A stretch of 60,643 bases of DNA from Streptococcus pseudopneumoniae (GCF_001074825.1 NZ_JUPG01000095.1:1-60643), one strand, 5' to 3'. Counted from the stretch's first letter, positions 42,496 through 52,577 are shown. A program made the numbers and translations. Notes: generated from the letters alone by a model not told the origin.

Positions 42496-43275
42496 CTAAT
42501 AATACTCGCCCTGACGATAGTCCCATGAGTTAAAGGTGTCTGACAGGTGCATCATAATCTTATCAATGTCAAGCCCTTTGCGGATTACAACTGGAGCTGG
42601 TGAAGTTGAACGTGCTCCCCCTTGTTCTGGGATGAGTTTGCCGTCTTTATCGACCATAGACACCATCACACCTTGCTCATAGCGTGTTTCAATCGTTTTG
42701 TCAGGTTGGATAGATGCCACATAATCATCTGCTTCAATGACAAGATCTACTGCTCCTTCGATACGTTCTCCGATACCTTCTACCTTACCACGATTTCCTT
42801 TTCCAGATGGGTTTGCAGATGAGGCATAAACCATCTTGCCTTCTTCCCAAAGTTTGGCAGCCAATTGTTCACCCGCTTTCCCAAATTTGATAACAAAACA
42901 GCTAGTACCACGCACGTCAGTCATGAGTTCTTCACGGCCATCCCCATAAGCTTTTAGTTTTTCAAAGGCTTCTGGTTTCCAAGGAAGGATACAACCAAGA
43001 AGAATATCTTCGTTCCAATGTTTTTGGTAGAAGGCTTCAATTTCTGGGTTGAGTTGTGCTAAAGCACGAAGCTCATCCATGCTACCGCAGAGAACAACAC
43101 CTGGTTTGTTACGATTGCGTTCTTTGGCTGCGAACTTACGCTCAAGTCCTGCCTTGTCACTAGTCATGATGATGTAACCAACTTTGGTAGGGCAAACGAT
43201 ACAACCGCCCTCACCTTTTAAAATGTCATAGCCTTCTTGTGAAAGTGTTCCGTTCCATTGAATGTGTTTTGTCAT
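42496..43275 (-). CDS. Sua5/YciO/YrdC-family protein
   Basis: 259 residues. It carries the YrdC fold signatures (CIVCPTKVGYIIMT, MVYASSANPSGKGNRGK). Family members make threonylcarbamoyl-AMP for the t6A37 modification of tRNA. This one has a longer, less typical C-terminus (GGARSTSPAPVVIRKG and beyond), and streptococci also have a separate canonical Sua5, so its reaction may differ. It starts 27 bp after leuD with no terminator between and the terminator after it, so it appears to be the last gene of the leu operon. Confidence 0.8.
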   Translation of the reverse strand: MTKHIQWNGTLSQEGYDILKGEGGCIVCPTKVGYIIMTSDKAGLERKFAAKERNRNKPGVVLCGSMDELRALAQLNPEIEAFYQKHWNEDILLGCILPWKPEAFEKLKAYGDGREELMTDVRGTSCFVIKFGKAGEQLAAKLWEEGKMVYASSANPSGKGNRGKVEGIGERIEGAVDLVIEADDYVASIQPDKTIETRYEQGVMVSMVDKDGKLIPEQGGARSTSPAPVVIRKGLDIDKIMMHLSDTFNSWDYRQGEYY

Positions 43276-43302
43276 AATTCTATTTCCTTTTCTAATTTTC
43301 TT

Positions 43303-43896
43303 CTAATCCTGCCAGTAGGCTGGTCGGTGTTTTTCATAGGTAGCAATCAAATCTTCATACTGCAAAGTAATACCGATATCATCCAAACCATTTAAGAGCT
43401 TGTGTTTCCATTCGCTATCGATTTCGAAAGTGAATTCTCCAACTGGTGAGATGATTTTTTGTTGTTCCAAGTCCACAGTTACCTGATCAGTTGGTTTCAA
43501 GTTGGCTAGTTTCTCTCGAACCTCTCTGGGCTGAACAATGGGCAACATGCCATTATTAAGTTCATTATTGTAATGAATGTCACCGAAAGATCCTGCAATC
43601 ACGACCTTAAAACCATAGTCTGCTAAGGCCCAAGCTGCATGTTCCCTCGAAGACCCTGCGCCGAAGTTATCCCCTGAAATGAGAATACTGGCTTTGCGAT
43701 ATTCAGGTCGGTTAAAGACAAAGTCTGGATCCTCAGTATAGAGATCATCTAGATAACGCCAAGCATACATAAGGTACTTACCAAATCCTTTTTTATCAAT
43801 TAACTTGAGAAACTGCTTGGGTAGGATTTGGTCGGTGTCGATATTATCATTCATAAGAGGAACGGTCGTTCCCGTATAAACTGTAAATTTCTCCAT
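43303..43896 (-). CDS. leuD: 3-isopropylmalate dehydratase small subunit
   Basis: 197 residues. Pairs with LeuC to isomerise 2- to 3-isopropylmalate in leucine synthesis. Landmarks are the [14 protein letters not shown] opening and the [17 protein letters not shown] swivel-domain motif. It begins 9 bp after the leuC stop. Confidence 0.97.
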   Translation of the reverse strand: MEKFTVYTGTTVPLMNDNIDTDQILPKQFLKLIDKKGFGKYLMYAWRYLDDLYTEDPDFVFNRPEYRKASILISGDNFGAGSSREHAAWALADYGFKVVIAGSFGDIHYNNELNNGMLPIVQPREVREKLANLKPTDQVTVDLEQQKIISPVGEFTFEIDSEWKHKLLNGLDDIGITLQYEDLIATYEKHRPAYWQD

Positions 43897-43905
43897 ATCC
43901 TCTCC

Positions 43906-45288
43906 TTACTGGGCTTCTGGCATTTGCCGAACATCTACGAATCGCCCTGCGATAGCTGCCGCAGCTGCCATGGCTGGACTGCAAAGATGAGTCTTAGCAC
44001 CAAAGCCTTGTCTGTCTTCAAAGTTACGGTTGCTGGTTGAGGCGCAATGCACGCCATCAGGAACCTTGTCTGGATTCATTCCAAGGCACATAGAGCAACC
44101 TGGGTCTCTCCATTCAAAGCCAGCATCTAGGAAAACTTTATCCAAGCCCAACTTCTCCGCAGCTCGTTTAACAGGACGAGAGCCTGGAACCACAATAGCC
44201 GTTAAGTTAGGAGCAATTTTCTTACCTTTGACAAATCGTGCAGCTAGCTGTAAGTCGCTGAGACGAGCATTGGTACAAGACCCGATAAAGATATAGCCTA
44301 ATTCAATATCTGCTGGCTTTTGACCAGGTTCCAAATTCATGTAATTGTAGGCTCTCTCATCATTCATATCCTTAATTTCTGGGAATCTACTGTCAAAGTC
44401 AACACCCATAGCAGGATTGGTTCCCCAGGTCACCATAGGAGCCAAGTCTGAAACATCCATCTGGATAACCTTATCGTAAACGGCATCATCATCACTGACA
44501 ATTGTTTTCCAATCCGCCACAGCCTCTTCGAAGTCCTCTGGAACACACTCGCGTCCTTTGAGATAGTCATAGGTAGTCTGATCTGGATTCATGATTCCCA
44601 TCTTAGATCCAAACTCGATGGACATGTTGCAGATGGTCATTCGCTCTTCCATGCTCAGTGCATCAATCGCCTGTCCACGATATTCCACCACATGGCCAAC
44701 ACCACAGGCAACGCCGTACTTGGCAATCAAGGCGAGAATATAATCCTTAGAATAAACTCCTTTTTGAGGAACACCAGTGAATTCCACCAGCATTTTCTTG
44801 GGTTTGACCTGCCAGAGGGTCTGGGTAGCAAAGACATGCTCAACCTCACTGGTCCCAATTCCAAAGGCGATTGCTCCGAATGCTCCGTGGGTTGCCGTAT
44901 GGCTGTCTCCACAGACGATGAATTTTCCTGGTTGCGTCCGTCCTGTCTCTGGACCCACCATGTGAACGATCCCCTGCTTTTCAGAACCGTGGGCTGCATG
45001 TTCAATCCCAAACTCCTCAACATTTTCAGCAAGCTTATCAATTTGTGCCTTAGAAATCACATCTCGAATATCGTAAATATTGACTGTCGGGACATTGTGG
45101 TCAAAGGTCCCAAATGTCAAGTCTGGTCGTCTCAATCTGCGGCCTGCATCTCGTAATCCTTGAAAAGCTTGGGGACTGGTCACTTCATGAATATAGTGCT
45201 GGTCCACATACATGAGTTGAGGTTGCCCCTCTTCTCCTGTGATGACATGGCGGTCCCATAATTTATCAAAAATCGATTTTCCTGCCAT
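43906..45288 (-). CDS. leuC: 3-isopropylmalate dehydratase large subunit
   Basis: 460 residues. Aconitase-family subunit. The [4Fe-4S] cysteines are in [11 protein letters not shown] and [10 protein letters not shown]. The active-site region [27 protein letters not shown] is intact. It starts 3 bp after the DUF1294 gene stop. Confidence 0.97.
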   Translation of the reverse strand: MAGKSIFDKLWDRHVITGEEGQPQLMYVDQHYIHEVTSPQAFQGLRDAGRRLRRPDLTFGTFDHNVPTVNIYDIRDVISKAQIDKLAENVEEFGIEHAAHGSEKQGIVHMVGPETGRTQPGKFIVCGDSHTATHGAFGAIAFGIGTSEVEHVFATQTLWQVKPKKMLVEFTGVPQKGVYSKDYILALIAKYGVACGVGHVVEYRGQAIDALSMEERMTICNMSIEFGSKMGIMNPDQTTYDYLKGRECVPEDFEEAVADWKTIVSDDDAVYDKVIQMDVSDLAPMVTWGTNPAMGVDFDSRFPEIKDMNDERAYNYMNLEPGQKPADIELGYIFIGSCTNARLSDLQLAARFVKGKKIAPNLTAIVVPGSRPVKRAAEKLGLDKVFLDAGFEWRDPGCSMCLGMNPDKVPDGVHCASTSNRNFEDRQGFGAKTHLCSPAMAAAAAIAGRFVDVRQMPEAQ

Positions 45289-45291
45289 CCA

Positions 45292-45561
45292 TTACCTCCA
45301 AATAAAATATAAGGCTACTAGTGTGGTCACCATCCCGAGAAACCAAACCGTTTTAAAATACCATTTTCTAGTCTTATGGTGAAAAGTGATTCCTGCCAAC
45401 CAGGCACCAAAACCGCCACAAGTAAAAGCTAAAATGAGTAAGATTTTCTCTGGGATACGCCAAGCTCTTCTCCTTGCCTTAGATTTGTCAATACCATAAA
45501 TCAAGAAAACCATGACATTCCAAATCAAAAGGACTAGAGTAATTTTTTCGTCTAACTTCAT
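45292..45561 (-). CDS. DUF1294 small membrane protein
   Basis: 89 residues with about three helices (LVLLIWNVMVFLIYGIDKSKA, ILLILAFTCGGFGAWLAG, WFLGMVTTLVALYFIW). It matches the DUF1294 family, which has no known function. It is wedged inside the leucine operon: its ATG overlaps the leuB stop by four bases and leuC follows at once, so it is co-translated with leucine enzymes. Confidence 0.85.
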   Translation of the reverse strand: MKLDEKITLVLLIWNVMVFLIYGIDKSKARRRAWRIPEKILLILAFTCGGFGAWLAGITFHHKTRKWYFKTVWFLGMVTTLVALYFIWR

Positions 45562-46595
45562 AACCTTGCAATAATAGCTTCCGTCATTTCCTTGGTAGAA
45601 GCCTGTCCACCAATATCTCTTGTTAAAACACCAGCTGCCAAACTTGCTTCAACAGCACGCTCGATACGTTCCGCATCCTCATAACGTCCAAAACTGTCTC
45701 TCAACATCATGGCAACTGATAAAATCATAGAAATAGGATTGGCAATTCCTTGACCTGCAATATCAGGTGCCGAACCATGAATAGGTTCATAAAGGCTTGG
45801 ACCCTTTTCAGAATGACTGGCTGATGGCATAACCCCAAGTGTGCCAGATAGAACGCTTGATTCATCAGATAGAATATCTCCGAAAAGATTTTCCGTCACG
45901 ATGACATCAAACTTAGCAGGATTGGTAATCATGAGCATGGCAGCTGAGTCGACTAGCTGGTGCTCCAAGGTTACATCTGGAAAATCCTGCGCGACTTCCT
46001 CAGCTACTTTCCGCCAGAGTTTCGAGGTCGCTAAAACATTTTGCTTATCGATGCTGGTCACGATTTTTCTGCGATTTCTTGCAATTTCAAAGGCCTTGCG
46101 AATAATCCGCTCCACTTCCTCATAGCTATAGTCGTTGATATCACGCGCTTTTCGCTCTTCAAGGATATGATCTCCAAAGTAAATCCCGCCTGTCAACTCA
46201 CGCACAACTACAAAATCTACACCAGCAATTCGTTCCGGTTTGAGTGGTGACAAATGCTTGAGACTATCAAAGATTTTTACAGGGCGAATATTGGCATAGA
46301 GATTGAGTTCCTTACGGAGAGCCAGCAGGCCTTGTTCAGGGCGAACCGCTGCTCCATCATACTGAGGACTACCGATAGCCGCTAAGAGGATCGCATCTGC
46401 TTCCCTACTTGCATTGAGAGTTTCATCAGGTAAAGGATGCCCTGCAGCATCGATACCTGCACCTCCAAAAGGTCGTCTATCAATCTCATAGTCAAAACCT
46501 GTTTTTTCAGCTAGGGCCTCCAGAACCTCTAAACCAGCCTCCATGATTTCTGGACCGATTCCGTCCCCTGCTAGAGCTACTATTTTCTTTGTCAT
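45558..46595 (-). CDS. leuB: 3-isopropylmalate dehydrogenase
   Basis: 345 residues. NAD-dependent oxidative decarboxylation of 3-isopropylmalate. Landmarks are the GDGIGPEIM N-terminus, the ELTGGIYFG substrate motif, and the metal/NAD-binding ENLFGDILSDE and GSAPDIAGQGIANP. It starts 11 bp after the leuA stop. Confidence 0.97.
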   Translation of the reverse strand: MTKKIVALAGDGIGPEIMEAGLEVLEALAEKTGFDYEIDRRPFGGAGIDAAGHPLPDETLNASREADAILLAAIGSPQYDGAAVRPEQGLLALRKELNLYANIRPVKIFDSLKHLSPLKPERIAGVDFVVVRELTGGIYFGDHILEERKARDINDYSYEEVERIIRKAFEIARNRRKIVTSIDKQNVLATSKLWRKVAEEVAQDFPDVTLEHQLVDSAAMLMITNPAKFDVIVTENLFGDILSDESSVLSGTLGVMPSASHSEKGPSLYEPIHGSAPDIAGQGIANPISMILSVAMMLRDSFGRYEDAERIERAVEASLAAGVLTRDIGGQASTKEMTEAIIARL

Positions 46596-46606
46596 AGCAT
46601 TCTCCT

Positions 46607-48169
46607 CTACACACTAGGCATATCGCGGTAAGAAACGCTGCGTCCCATCTCACCAGCATTCTCTTTTTGAACAAAGGTATTAGCATTGATGTAGGCAATA
46701 GCCGAAGCCTTCAGCACATCGAAATCAAGACCTGCTGCGTTAAAGATGGTTTCTGTATCTCTGTTTTCAACAGTGACCAAGACCCGAGCCTGGGCATCAA
46801 TTCCATCTGTCACAGCGTCAATAGTATAGGACACCAAGCGGACAGATTGGTTAAAGAACTTATCGATAGCGTTGAAGATTGCCTCAACTGAACCTTGACC
46901 TGTCGCATTAAATTCAACTTTCTCACCATCCATATTGGCTAGGCTAACGAGTGCTTCAATGTTATTGTCTGCATGAGTTTGAAGTTGTAAATCATCAAAG
47001 TGGAAGCCTTCTGGGTTTTCAACCATGGTTCCAGCGACCAACGCTCGAATATCTGCATCTGTGATTTCTTGTTTCTTATCGGCCAGTACCTTGAACTTAG
47101 CAAAGAGTGGCTTGATATCCTCTTCTGTAAAATCTAGGGCCAGTTCTCTTAGTTTCTCAACAAAGGCATGGCGACCAGACAATTTACCAAGCGGAAGGCT
47201 ATTACTCTTAACACCAACCAATTCAGGTGTGATGATCTCATAAGTGAGAGGATTTTTAAGGACTCCATCTTGGTGAATACCAGATTCGTGAGAGAAGGCA
47301 TTGCCACCAACGACGGCCTTGTTTTTAGGAACTGGAATACCAGAGAAGCGAGAAACCATTTCAGAAGTATTGATGGTTTCATTTAAAACAATACTGGTCT
47401 CTGCTTGGTAGTAATCTTGTCGAATATTGAGAGCCACTGCAATTTCTTCCAAAGCTGCATTTCCTGCTCGCTCCCCAATACCGTTGATAGTTCCTTCGAC
47501 ACGTCCTGCTCCGTTCTTGACAGCAGCAAGGCTATTGGCAACTGCCATTCCAAGGTCATCGTGGCAGTGAGGTGAATAGACAATCTGACGATCTGTCTTA
47601 ACATTCTCAATCAGGTGTTTGAAGATAGCACCGTACTCTTCTGGAGTGGTGAATCCAACCGTGTCAGGGATATTGATATAAGACGCCCCCGCATCTACCG
47701 CAGTTTGAACAACTTGCAAGAGGAAATCCAACTCTGTTCGGGTCGCATCCTCAGGAGAGAATTCAACCACTTCAAACTTAGAACGGGCATAAGAAACATG
47801 CTCCTTGATAGCTTCCAAAATCTCTTCCTTACTCTTATTAAGCTTATACTTGCGGTGAATCGGACTAGTAGCAATAAAAACGTGAACCTGTGGATACTTG
47901 GCATCCTTTAGGGCCTCATAACAAGCATCGATATCAGACTTGACCGAACGTGCCAAACCAGTCACCGCTGTTTTCTTCAAGACCTTAGCAATCTCCTGCA
48001 CTGCCGTAAATGAGTCTGGACTAGCCGCCGGAAAACCAGCTTCAATGGCTGAAATACCCCATTTCTCCAGCTGTCTTGCTATGGCAATTTTTTCTTTAAT
48101 TGAAAAGTTAACACCTGGTGTCTGTTCCCCATCCCGAAGGCTAGTATCTAGAAATTCAACTGTTCTCAT
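46607..48169 (-). CDS. leuA: 2-isopropylmalate synthase
   Basis: 520 residues. First committed step of leucine synthesis, condensing acetyl-CoA with 2-oxoisovalerate. The DRE-TIM barrel opens with [17 protein letters not shown] and has [16 protein letters not shown] and [15 protein letters not shown]. The C-terminal ~130 residues are the leucine-binding regulatory domain, so feedback inhibition is expected. The operon is controlled by a CodY box, a promoter and a leader-peptide attenuator between 48204 and 48428. Confidence 0.98.
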   Translation of the reverse strand: MRTVEFLDTSLRDGEQTPGVNFSIKEKIAIARQLEKWGISAIEAGFPAASPDSFTAVQEIAKVLKKTAVTGLARSVKSDIDACYEALKDAKYPQVHVFIATSPIHRKYKLNKSKEEILEAIKEHVSYARSKFEVVEFSPEDATRTELDFLLQVVQTAVDAGASYINIPDTVGFTTPEEYGAIFKHLIENVKTDRQIVYSPHCHDDLGMAVANSLAAVKNGAGRVEGTINGIGERAGNAALEEIAVALNIRQDYYQAETSIVLNETINTSEMVSRFSGIPVPKNKAVVGGNAFSHESGIHQDGVLKNPLTYEIITPELVGVKSNSLPLGKLSGRHAFVEKLRELALDFTEEDIKPLFAKFKVLADKKQEITDADIRALVAGTMVENPEGFHFDDLQLQTHADNNIEALVSLANMDGEKVEFNATGQGSVEAIFNAIDKFFNQSVRLVSYTIDAVTDGIDAQARVLVTVENRDTETIFNAAGLDFDVLKASAIAYINANTFVQKENAGEMGRSVSYRDMPSV

Positions 48170-48198
48170 AAGATTTCCCCTTTTCCAAATGTGGTTTT

Positions 48199-48236
48199 TA
48201 AAAAAACATCTCGCTTAGAAGTCCAAGCGAGATGTT
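48199..48236 (-). terminator. Attenuator terminator of the leu operon
   Basis: Perfect 12-bp stem AACATCTCGCTT (48205-48216) and AAGCGAGATGTT (48225-48236), 8-nt loop, then a U-run on the minus strand. An alternative partner for its 5' half lies at 48243-48253 (minus strand CCAAGCGGGAG against CTCGCTTGG), which would form an antiterminator when the ribosome stalls. Confidence 0.92.
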
Positions 48237-48282
48237 GATTAACTCCCGCTTGGTAAGCCAAACAGGACTAATGCATTTTGCA

Positions 48283-48336
48283 CTAGCCCGAGTACCTCAA
48301 CAACAAAGCAAATTGATTAAACTTAGCTGTTTTCAT
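48283..48336 (-). CDS. Leucine leader peptide
   Basis: 17 codons reading MKTAKFNQFALLLRYSG with three consecutive TTG leucine codons (residues 11-13). AAGGAG lies 10 bases upstream of the ATG. Stalling at the Leu codons under leucine starvation would free downstream RNA to form the antiterminator. The TAG stop lies in an imperfect CTAGTGCA/TGCATTAG stem. Confidence 0.88.
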   Translation of the reverse strand: MKTAKFNQFALLLRYSG

Positions 48337-48372
48337 GTTTGACTTTCTCCTTCGTTTGATATCTTGTTTAGT

Positions 48373-48401
48373 ATTTTAGCATAGGTAAAAACACTTGTCA
48401 A
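48373..48401 (-). promoter_or_regulatory. leu operon promoter
   Basis: The minus strand has TTGACA (48401-48396), 17 bases, TAAAAT (48378-48373), with TATGC in front of the -10 giving the extended form. The start is expected near 48366, about 30 nt before the leader-peptide ATG. Confidence 0.88.
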
Positions 48402-48413
48402 GAAAAAATCCAA

Positions 48414-48428
48414 TATTTTCTGAAAATT
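48414..48428 (-). promoter_or_regulatory. CodY box upstream of leuA
   Basis: TATTTTCTGAAAATT on the plus strand matches the CodY consensus AATTTTCWGAAAATT at 14 of 15 positions (the site is palindromic). It sits 12 bp upstream of the -35, where CodY with branched-chain amino acids would repress. Confidence 0.85.
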
Positions 48429-48483
48429 TCTTCAGTATAGAATATTTAGCTAATTGAAAGTTCTTGAAAATCATTGAAATGTT

Positions 48484-49140
48484 TCATTTTTTAGAGGTTA
48501 AGTTCCAACTTTTTTCCATCAATTCCAGTACTTCTTCATCTGATAAAGTATCATCAAGCGCCACACTAATCCAGTAACGTTTGTTCATATGAAAGGCTGG
48601 ATAAATTCCCTTTTTTGAAAGTAAGTCAGCTACTTGGTCATGCTTGAGATTGACTGCTTCCACCTGTCCTTCTCTGCCCTTTTCCAGCTTATCCCAAAAG
48701 ATTTTCATCAAGACGGCATACCATTTTTTATTACCTTCATGCCTTAACACTGCCGTATCAGGTGATTTCTCCCACAGATACTCCAACTGATTTCCATACT
48801 TTTCCTGAATCTGAACCATGATACGCTTAGTCTGAGGAAATATAAAATCCTGTACATCAAAACAAGCCTTCCGTATCTGGTACAGAATCTCCAAACAAGC
48901 CTCACGGACACTTGCAACAAAACTTCCTCTCATACTTTTCATATGGACTTGAGGATAGAGATCACCCGTTTCCTGGTCAAAGACCTGAAAACTCACATTA
49001 TCAGCAGTGATAGAGACTGTCATGAAAAAGTCCCCCTGCAAAATCTGGCAACTATAAGTCCAGACTTCCCCATTTTCTACAAAACCATAGGCACGAGCCT
49101 TTTCTTGATTAAACTGGTAAGATTTAAAAATTTCAAACAT
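48484..49140 (-). CDS. MmcQ/YjbR-family protein
   Basis: 218 residues. The C-terminal ~110 residues match the MmcQ/YjbR fold (KWYAVLMKI, VEAVNLKHDQVADLLSKKGIYPAFHMNKRYWISVALDDTLSDEEVLELMEKSW). The N-terminal half (FEIFKSYQFNQEKARAYGFV) resembles a second small domain common in streptococcal members. Function unknown; a DNA-binding role was suggested for the family from structure only. Confidence 0.82.
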   Translation of the reverse strand: MFEIFKSYQFNQEKARAYGFVENGEVWTYSCQILQGDFFMTVSITADNVSFQVFDQETGDLYPQVHMKSMRGSFVASVREACLEILYQIRKACFDVQDFIFPQTKRIMVQIQEKYGNQLEYLWEKSPDTAVLRHEGNKKWYAVLMKIFWDKLEKGREGQVEAVNLKHDQVADLLSKKGIYPAFHMNKRYWISVALDDTLSDEEVLELMEKSWNLTSKK

Positions 49141-49183
49141 AAGTGAAAACTGCTACCCAAAGCTAGCAGTTCCTTTCTATTTT

Positions 49184-49816
49184 TTAAAAGACAACCTTGG
49201 TTCCATGCAATTGTGTCACACCCAGCTGGTCAATAAAGGTCTGACGGTTGTCAAGGTCAATCCCCCCACCTGGTAGAATTTCAATTTTATCTTTAGCATG
49301 TTCTAAAATTCTGTGATAGTGATCAAAACGTTTGTCTAGAGAGTCGCCAGATACACCAGCGCGAGTCAGAATACGGGTGACACCAACTTGACTGAGCCAG
49401 TCAATTGCCTCCAACTGGTCTTCGTCACTCAATTCATCAAAGGCCATGTGAAAGACAATTTCCATTCCTTTTGATGCAGCTATCAATTTCTCCAGATTAG
49501 GCTTATCCAACTTCTTCTCAGCAGTTAAGGCACCAAATACAACTCCTTGACTTCCAGCCTGAGCAGTCAACCGAATGTCTTCTAGCATGATTGTAATTTC
49601 CATATCATTATAGACAAAGTCGCCACCACGTGGACGAATCATGGTCATGATGGTTGTATCGTAGTTAACTGCCAGTTCAACCGCTGCCTTAGTCACTCCA
49701 TAGCTGGGTGTTGTCCCACCAACTGCAAGATTATCACAGAGTTCTATTCGACGAGCTCCAGCCTGCATCGCTTTTTCAAGTAAGGTCACATTTTCAGCAC
49801 AAAATTCGTAAATCAT
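49184..49816 (-). CDS. cutC: CutC family protein
   Basis: 210 residues, a complete single-domain TIM barrel. Landmarks are IELCDNLAVGGTTPSYG, MIRPRGGDFVYND, FHMAFDE and LTRAGVSGDSLD. The family was named for copper homeostasis; the actual reaction is uncertain. It appears to stand alone with its own ribosome site (CAAGGAG). Confidence 0.92.
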   Translation of the reverse strand: MIYEFCAENVTLLEKAMQAGARRIELCDNLAVGGTTPSYGVTKAAVELAVNYDTTIMTMIRPRGGDFVYNDMEITIMLEDIRLTAQAGSQGVVFGALTAEKKLDKPNLEKLIAASKGMEIVFHMAFDELSDEDQLEAIDWLSQVGVTRILTRAGVSGDSLDKRFDHYHRILEHAKDKIEILPGGGIDLDNRQTFIDQLGVTQLHGTKVVF

Positions 49817-49906
49817 TTGATTCTCCTTGAGTATTACTTTGAGTTTATTATATCATATTATTGTGAATATGCTTTCATTTTTATCAAGGGAAATAGTTAC
49901 TATTTT

Positions 49907-50266
49907 TTATTCTTTGTCTGGAATAACCTTAAAGAGATAATAAGTGATAAAGATGGTCAAAGCTCCCAGACCGATTTTGACTGGTAAAAGAGGTGCAAAG
50001 TAAATGGAAATTCCCATCAAGATGTAGATAGATACGATGATTTTTTTCTTTCGTTCACGCGCAATAGACTTGGTCTCACGAAAATCAGCCACATATGCTT
50101 GATAGAGCTTGGTATGGTAAAGCCAGTCTTCGAAACGCTTGGAACTTCTAGAGAAACAAGCAATAGACAACAAAAGGAAAGGTGTTGTGGGCAACAAAGG
50201 TAAAACAACCCCAACAATAGCCAAGGCTAGTGATAAAAAACCAATAATTAGATAAATAATACGCAT
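49907..50266 (-). CDS. DUF454 (YbaN-like) inner-membrane protein
   Basis: 119 residues with two helix pairs (~4-35 and ~80-112) around a cytosolic loop, and the family motif VLPLLPTTPFLLLSIACFSRSS. Function unknown. Its start is 105 bp downstream of the topA stop on the same strand. Confidence 0.88.
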   Translation of the reverse strand: MRIIYLIIGFLSLALAIVGVVLPLLPTTPFLLLSIACFSRSSKRFEDWLYHTKLYQAYVADFRETKSIARERKKKIIVSIYILMGISIYFAPLLPVKIGLGALTIFITYYLFKVIPDKE

Positions 50267-50335
50267 AACTACTCCTAATTAAAATAATCTTCTTCTAGTT
50301 TCGCATACAATGATGAATTTTGTCAAGTTCTAATC

Positions 50336-50372
50336 AAAAAGAGCCTGAAATTCACTTTCAGGACTCTAAAAT
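50336..50372 (-). terminator. topA terminator
   Basis: Stem GAGCCTGAAA (50341-50350) and TTTCAGGACTC (50356-50366) with one mismatch/bulge, and AAAAA at 50336-50340 reading as U5 on the minus strand. Confidence 0.75.
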
Positions 50373-52459
50373 TATTTAATCTTTTCTTCTTCGTAGTCGC
50401 CATTACTACATACAACCTGCTTGCCACCACCACGAACTTTTTTCTCCATGAGGAAATTGCCACATTTTGGACAGTCACGACCAACAGGCTTGTCCCATGA
50501 AGTAAATTCACAGTCTGGATAGCGATTGCAACCATAGAAAAGTCGGTTACGTTTGGTTTTACGTTCAATGATTTGTCCCTGATGACAACTTGGACACTCA
50601 ACACCGATTTCTTTCACGATTGCTTGGGTATGACGGCAATCTGGGAAATTGCTACAAGCGTAGAACTTGCCAAAACGACCAAGTTTAATGACCATTGGAC
50701 TGCCACACACTTCACAGTCAAATCCAGCTGGTTCATCCTTGATTTGGATTTTCTCCATTTCTTCTTCAGCCTTGGCCACTTCTTTAGAGAATGGTTTATA
50801 AAAGGCATCAATAACACGTTGCCACTGCTCTTTCCCAACCTCGACATCATCCAGTTTGCCTTCCATTTCAGCTGTGAAGGTCACGTTTACGATATCTGGA
50901 AAATATTCAACGATGAGCTTGTTAACAATTTCTCCCAACTCTGTCGGTTCAAAGCGTTTGGCTGCAAGGCGAACATAATAACGTTTCTGAATGGTTTCAA
51001 TGGTTGGGGCGTAGGTTGACGGACGTCCAACCCCATTTTCCTCCAAGGTCTTAATCAGTGTCGCTTCAGAATAGCGAGCAGGCGGTTGGGTGAAATGTTG
51101 CTCTGGCTTGCTATTGACCTGTTTGACCACATCTCCAACAGACATGTCCGGTAACATCTTATTCTTGTCAGAATCATTATAAATGGCAAGATAACCATCA
51201 AACTTAACCTGACTACCATTGGCAGCAAATTGGACCCCATTTTGAGACAATTTAACAGCCATGGTATCAAAGACTGCAGCTGTCATCTGGCTCGCCACAA
51301 AACGATTCCAGATAAGGGTATAAAGCTTAAGCTGATCCTTGTCCAGATACTTAGCGATGCTTTCCGGTGTATTGAAGACGCTAGACGGACGAATTGCCTC
51401 GTGGGCATCCTGAGCTCCAGAAGCATTTTTGACCTTGCTACCATGCTTAGAATACTTGCTACCAAAACGGTCCGTAATGAAACTTGCTGCTTCATTTTGC
51501 GCTACAGGACTGATACGAGTTGAGTCTGTACGCATATAGGTAATCAAACCTTGCACACCAGAACCAATATTGATCCCTTCATAAAGCTGTTGAGCGACCA
51601 TCATGGTCTTTCGAGTACGAAAATTGATTTTATTGGCAGCATCCATCTGCATAGATGAAGTAGTATAAGGTAAAGGAGCATTGCGTTTGCGCTCTTTCTT
51701 ATCTACCTGATCCACTGAAAAGTCTTTACTAGTCAGACGAGACAAGACTTCCTTAACCTCGTCATTGCTAGTCAGTTTCAGCTTTTTGCCATCTAGTCCA
51801 TAGAAGGAAGCCTGGAATTGCTTGGTTCCCTTTTTAAAGACGCTATCAATTGTCCAGTATTCCTCTGGCTGGAAAGCATTGATTTCATTCTCACGGTCAA
51901 TGATAAGTTTAAGGGCAATAGACTGTACGCGACCTGCTGATAAGCCCTTCTTGACCTTCTTCCACAAAATAGGCGAAATCGAATAGCCTACCAAGCGGTC
52001 CAAGACCCGACGAGCCTGTTGGGCATCAACCAAGTCCATATCAATCTTGCGTGGTTCTTTAAAAGCATTTTTGACCGCATCCTTGGTAATTTCATTGAAG
52101 ACCACACGGTTGGCATCATTTTCATCTAAATTGAGAATATGGGCCAAATGCCAAGAAATCGCTTCTCCTTCACGGTCCGGGTCACTCGCCAGAAAGACTT
52201 TATTAGCTTTTTTAGCTTCTTTTTTCAAGTCATTGATAAGAGGGCCTTTTCCTCGGATATTGATATATTGCGGTTCATAATTATTTTCAATATCGACTGA
52301 CATACTGGATTTCTTCAAATCACGGATATGGCCGACACTGGCTAAAACCTTGTAATTTCTGCCTAGATATTTTTCAATCGTTTTCGCCTTAGCAGGCGAC
52401 TCCACGATGACTAGATTTTTTTTAACTGTTGATTTTTTCTTTTTTGTTGCCGTAGCCAC
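50372..52459 (-). CDS. topA: DNA topoisomerase I
   Basis: 695 residues from a GTG at 52459 with AAGGTG seven bases upstream. The longer reading from 52477 would start on a TTG inside the ribosome site. Type IA enzyme that relaxes negative supercoils. It has TOPRIM ([23 protein letters not shown]), active-site Tyr308 in TYMRTDSTR, and three C-terminal zinc-ribbon units. Two have four cysteines; the last ends CSNGDYE and lacks its fourth cysteine. A separate promoter lies at 52495-52523. The preceding dprA is isolated from it by a hairpin and a BOX element. Confidence 0.97.
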   Translation of the reverse strand: MATATKKKKSTVKKNLVIVESPAKAKTIEKYLGRNYKVLASVGHIRDLKKSSMSVDIENNYEPQYINIRGKGPLINDLKKEAKKANKVFLASDPDREGEAISWHLAHILNLDENDANRVVFNEITKDAVKNAFKEPRKIDMDLVDAQQARRVLDRLVGYSISPILWKKVKKGLSAGRVQSIALKLIIDRENEINAFQPEEYWTIDSVFKKGTKQFQASFYGLDGKKLKLTSNDEVKEVLSRLTSKDFSVDQVDKKERKRNAPLPYTTSSMQMDAANKINFRTRKTMMVAQQLYEGINIGSGVQGLITYMRTDSTRISPVAQNEAASFITDRFGSKYSKHGSKVKNASGAQDAHEAIRPSSVFNTPESIAKYLDKDQLKLYTLIWNRFVASQMTAAVFDTMAVKLSQNGVQFAANGSQVKFDGYLAIYNDSDKNKMLPDMSVGDVVKQVNSKPEQHFTQPPARYSEATLIKTLEENGVGRPSTYAPTIETIQKRYYVRLAAKRFEPTELGEIVNKLIVEYFPDIVNVTFTAEMEGKLDDVEVGKEQWQRVIDAFYKPFSKEVAKAEEEMEKIQIKDEPAGFDCEVCGSPMVIKLGRFGKFYACSNFPDCRHTQAIVKEIGVECPSCHQGQIIERKTKRNRLFYGCNRYPDCEFTSWDKPVGRDCPKCGNFLMEKKVRGGGKQVVCSNGDYEEEKIK

Positions 52460-52494
52460 AGTATCACACCTTTTCAAAGTAATAAACTTTATAA

Positions 52495-52523
52495 AGTGTA
52501 AACCATTTTGCCATAACTGTCAA
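52495..52523 (-). promoter_or_regulatory. topA promoter
   Basis: The minus strand has TTGACA (52523-52518), 17 bases, TACACT (52500-52495). The expected start is ~30 nt before the GTG. Pneumococcal topA transcription is known to respond to supercoiling. Confidence 0.8.
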
Positions 52524-52541
52524 GACTTAGCTCCTATATAT

Positions 52542-52577
52542 AGAAGAAAAGTTTGTCTAGTAAGCGGACTTTCTTCT
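52542..52577. terminator. Hairpin between topA and dprA
   Basis: Arms AGAAGAAAAG (52542-52551) and ACTTTCTTCT (52568-52577) pair nearly perfectly. It abuts the BOX element and probably ends dprA transcription on the minus strand. Confidence 0.5.

Larger units (their letters stand above)
48170..48483 (-). promoter_or_regulatory. leu operon control region
   Basis: 314 bp with no full-size gene. In the direction of transcription it contains a CodY-type box (48428-48414), a sigma-A promoter (48401-48373), a 17-codon leucine leader peptide (48336-48283), mutually exclusive RNA stems, and an intrinsic terminator (48236-48200) just before leuA. Confidence 0.9.

Noticed and set aside
48170..48350. 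T-box or other riboswitch in front of leuA
   Set aside because: No T-box sequence (AGGGTGGNACCGCG) is present. The leader instead contains a ribosome site, a short peptide with three Leu codons and an attenuator, which explains the structure fully.
52460..52477. Longer TopA from TTG 52477
   Set aside because: It would begin within the ribosome-binding region; GTG 52459 has AAGGTG at seven bases.
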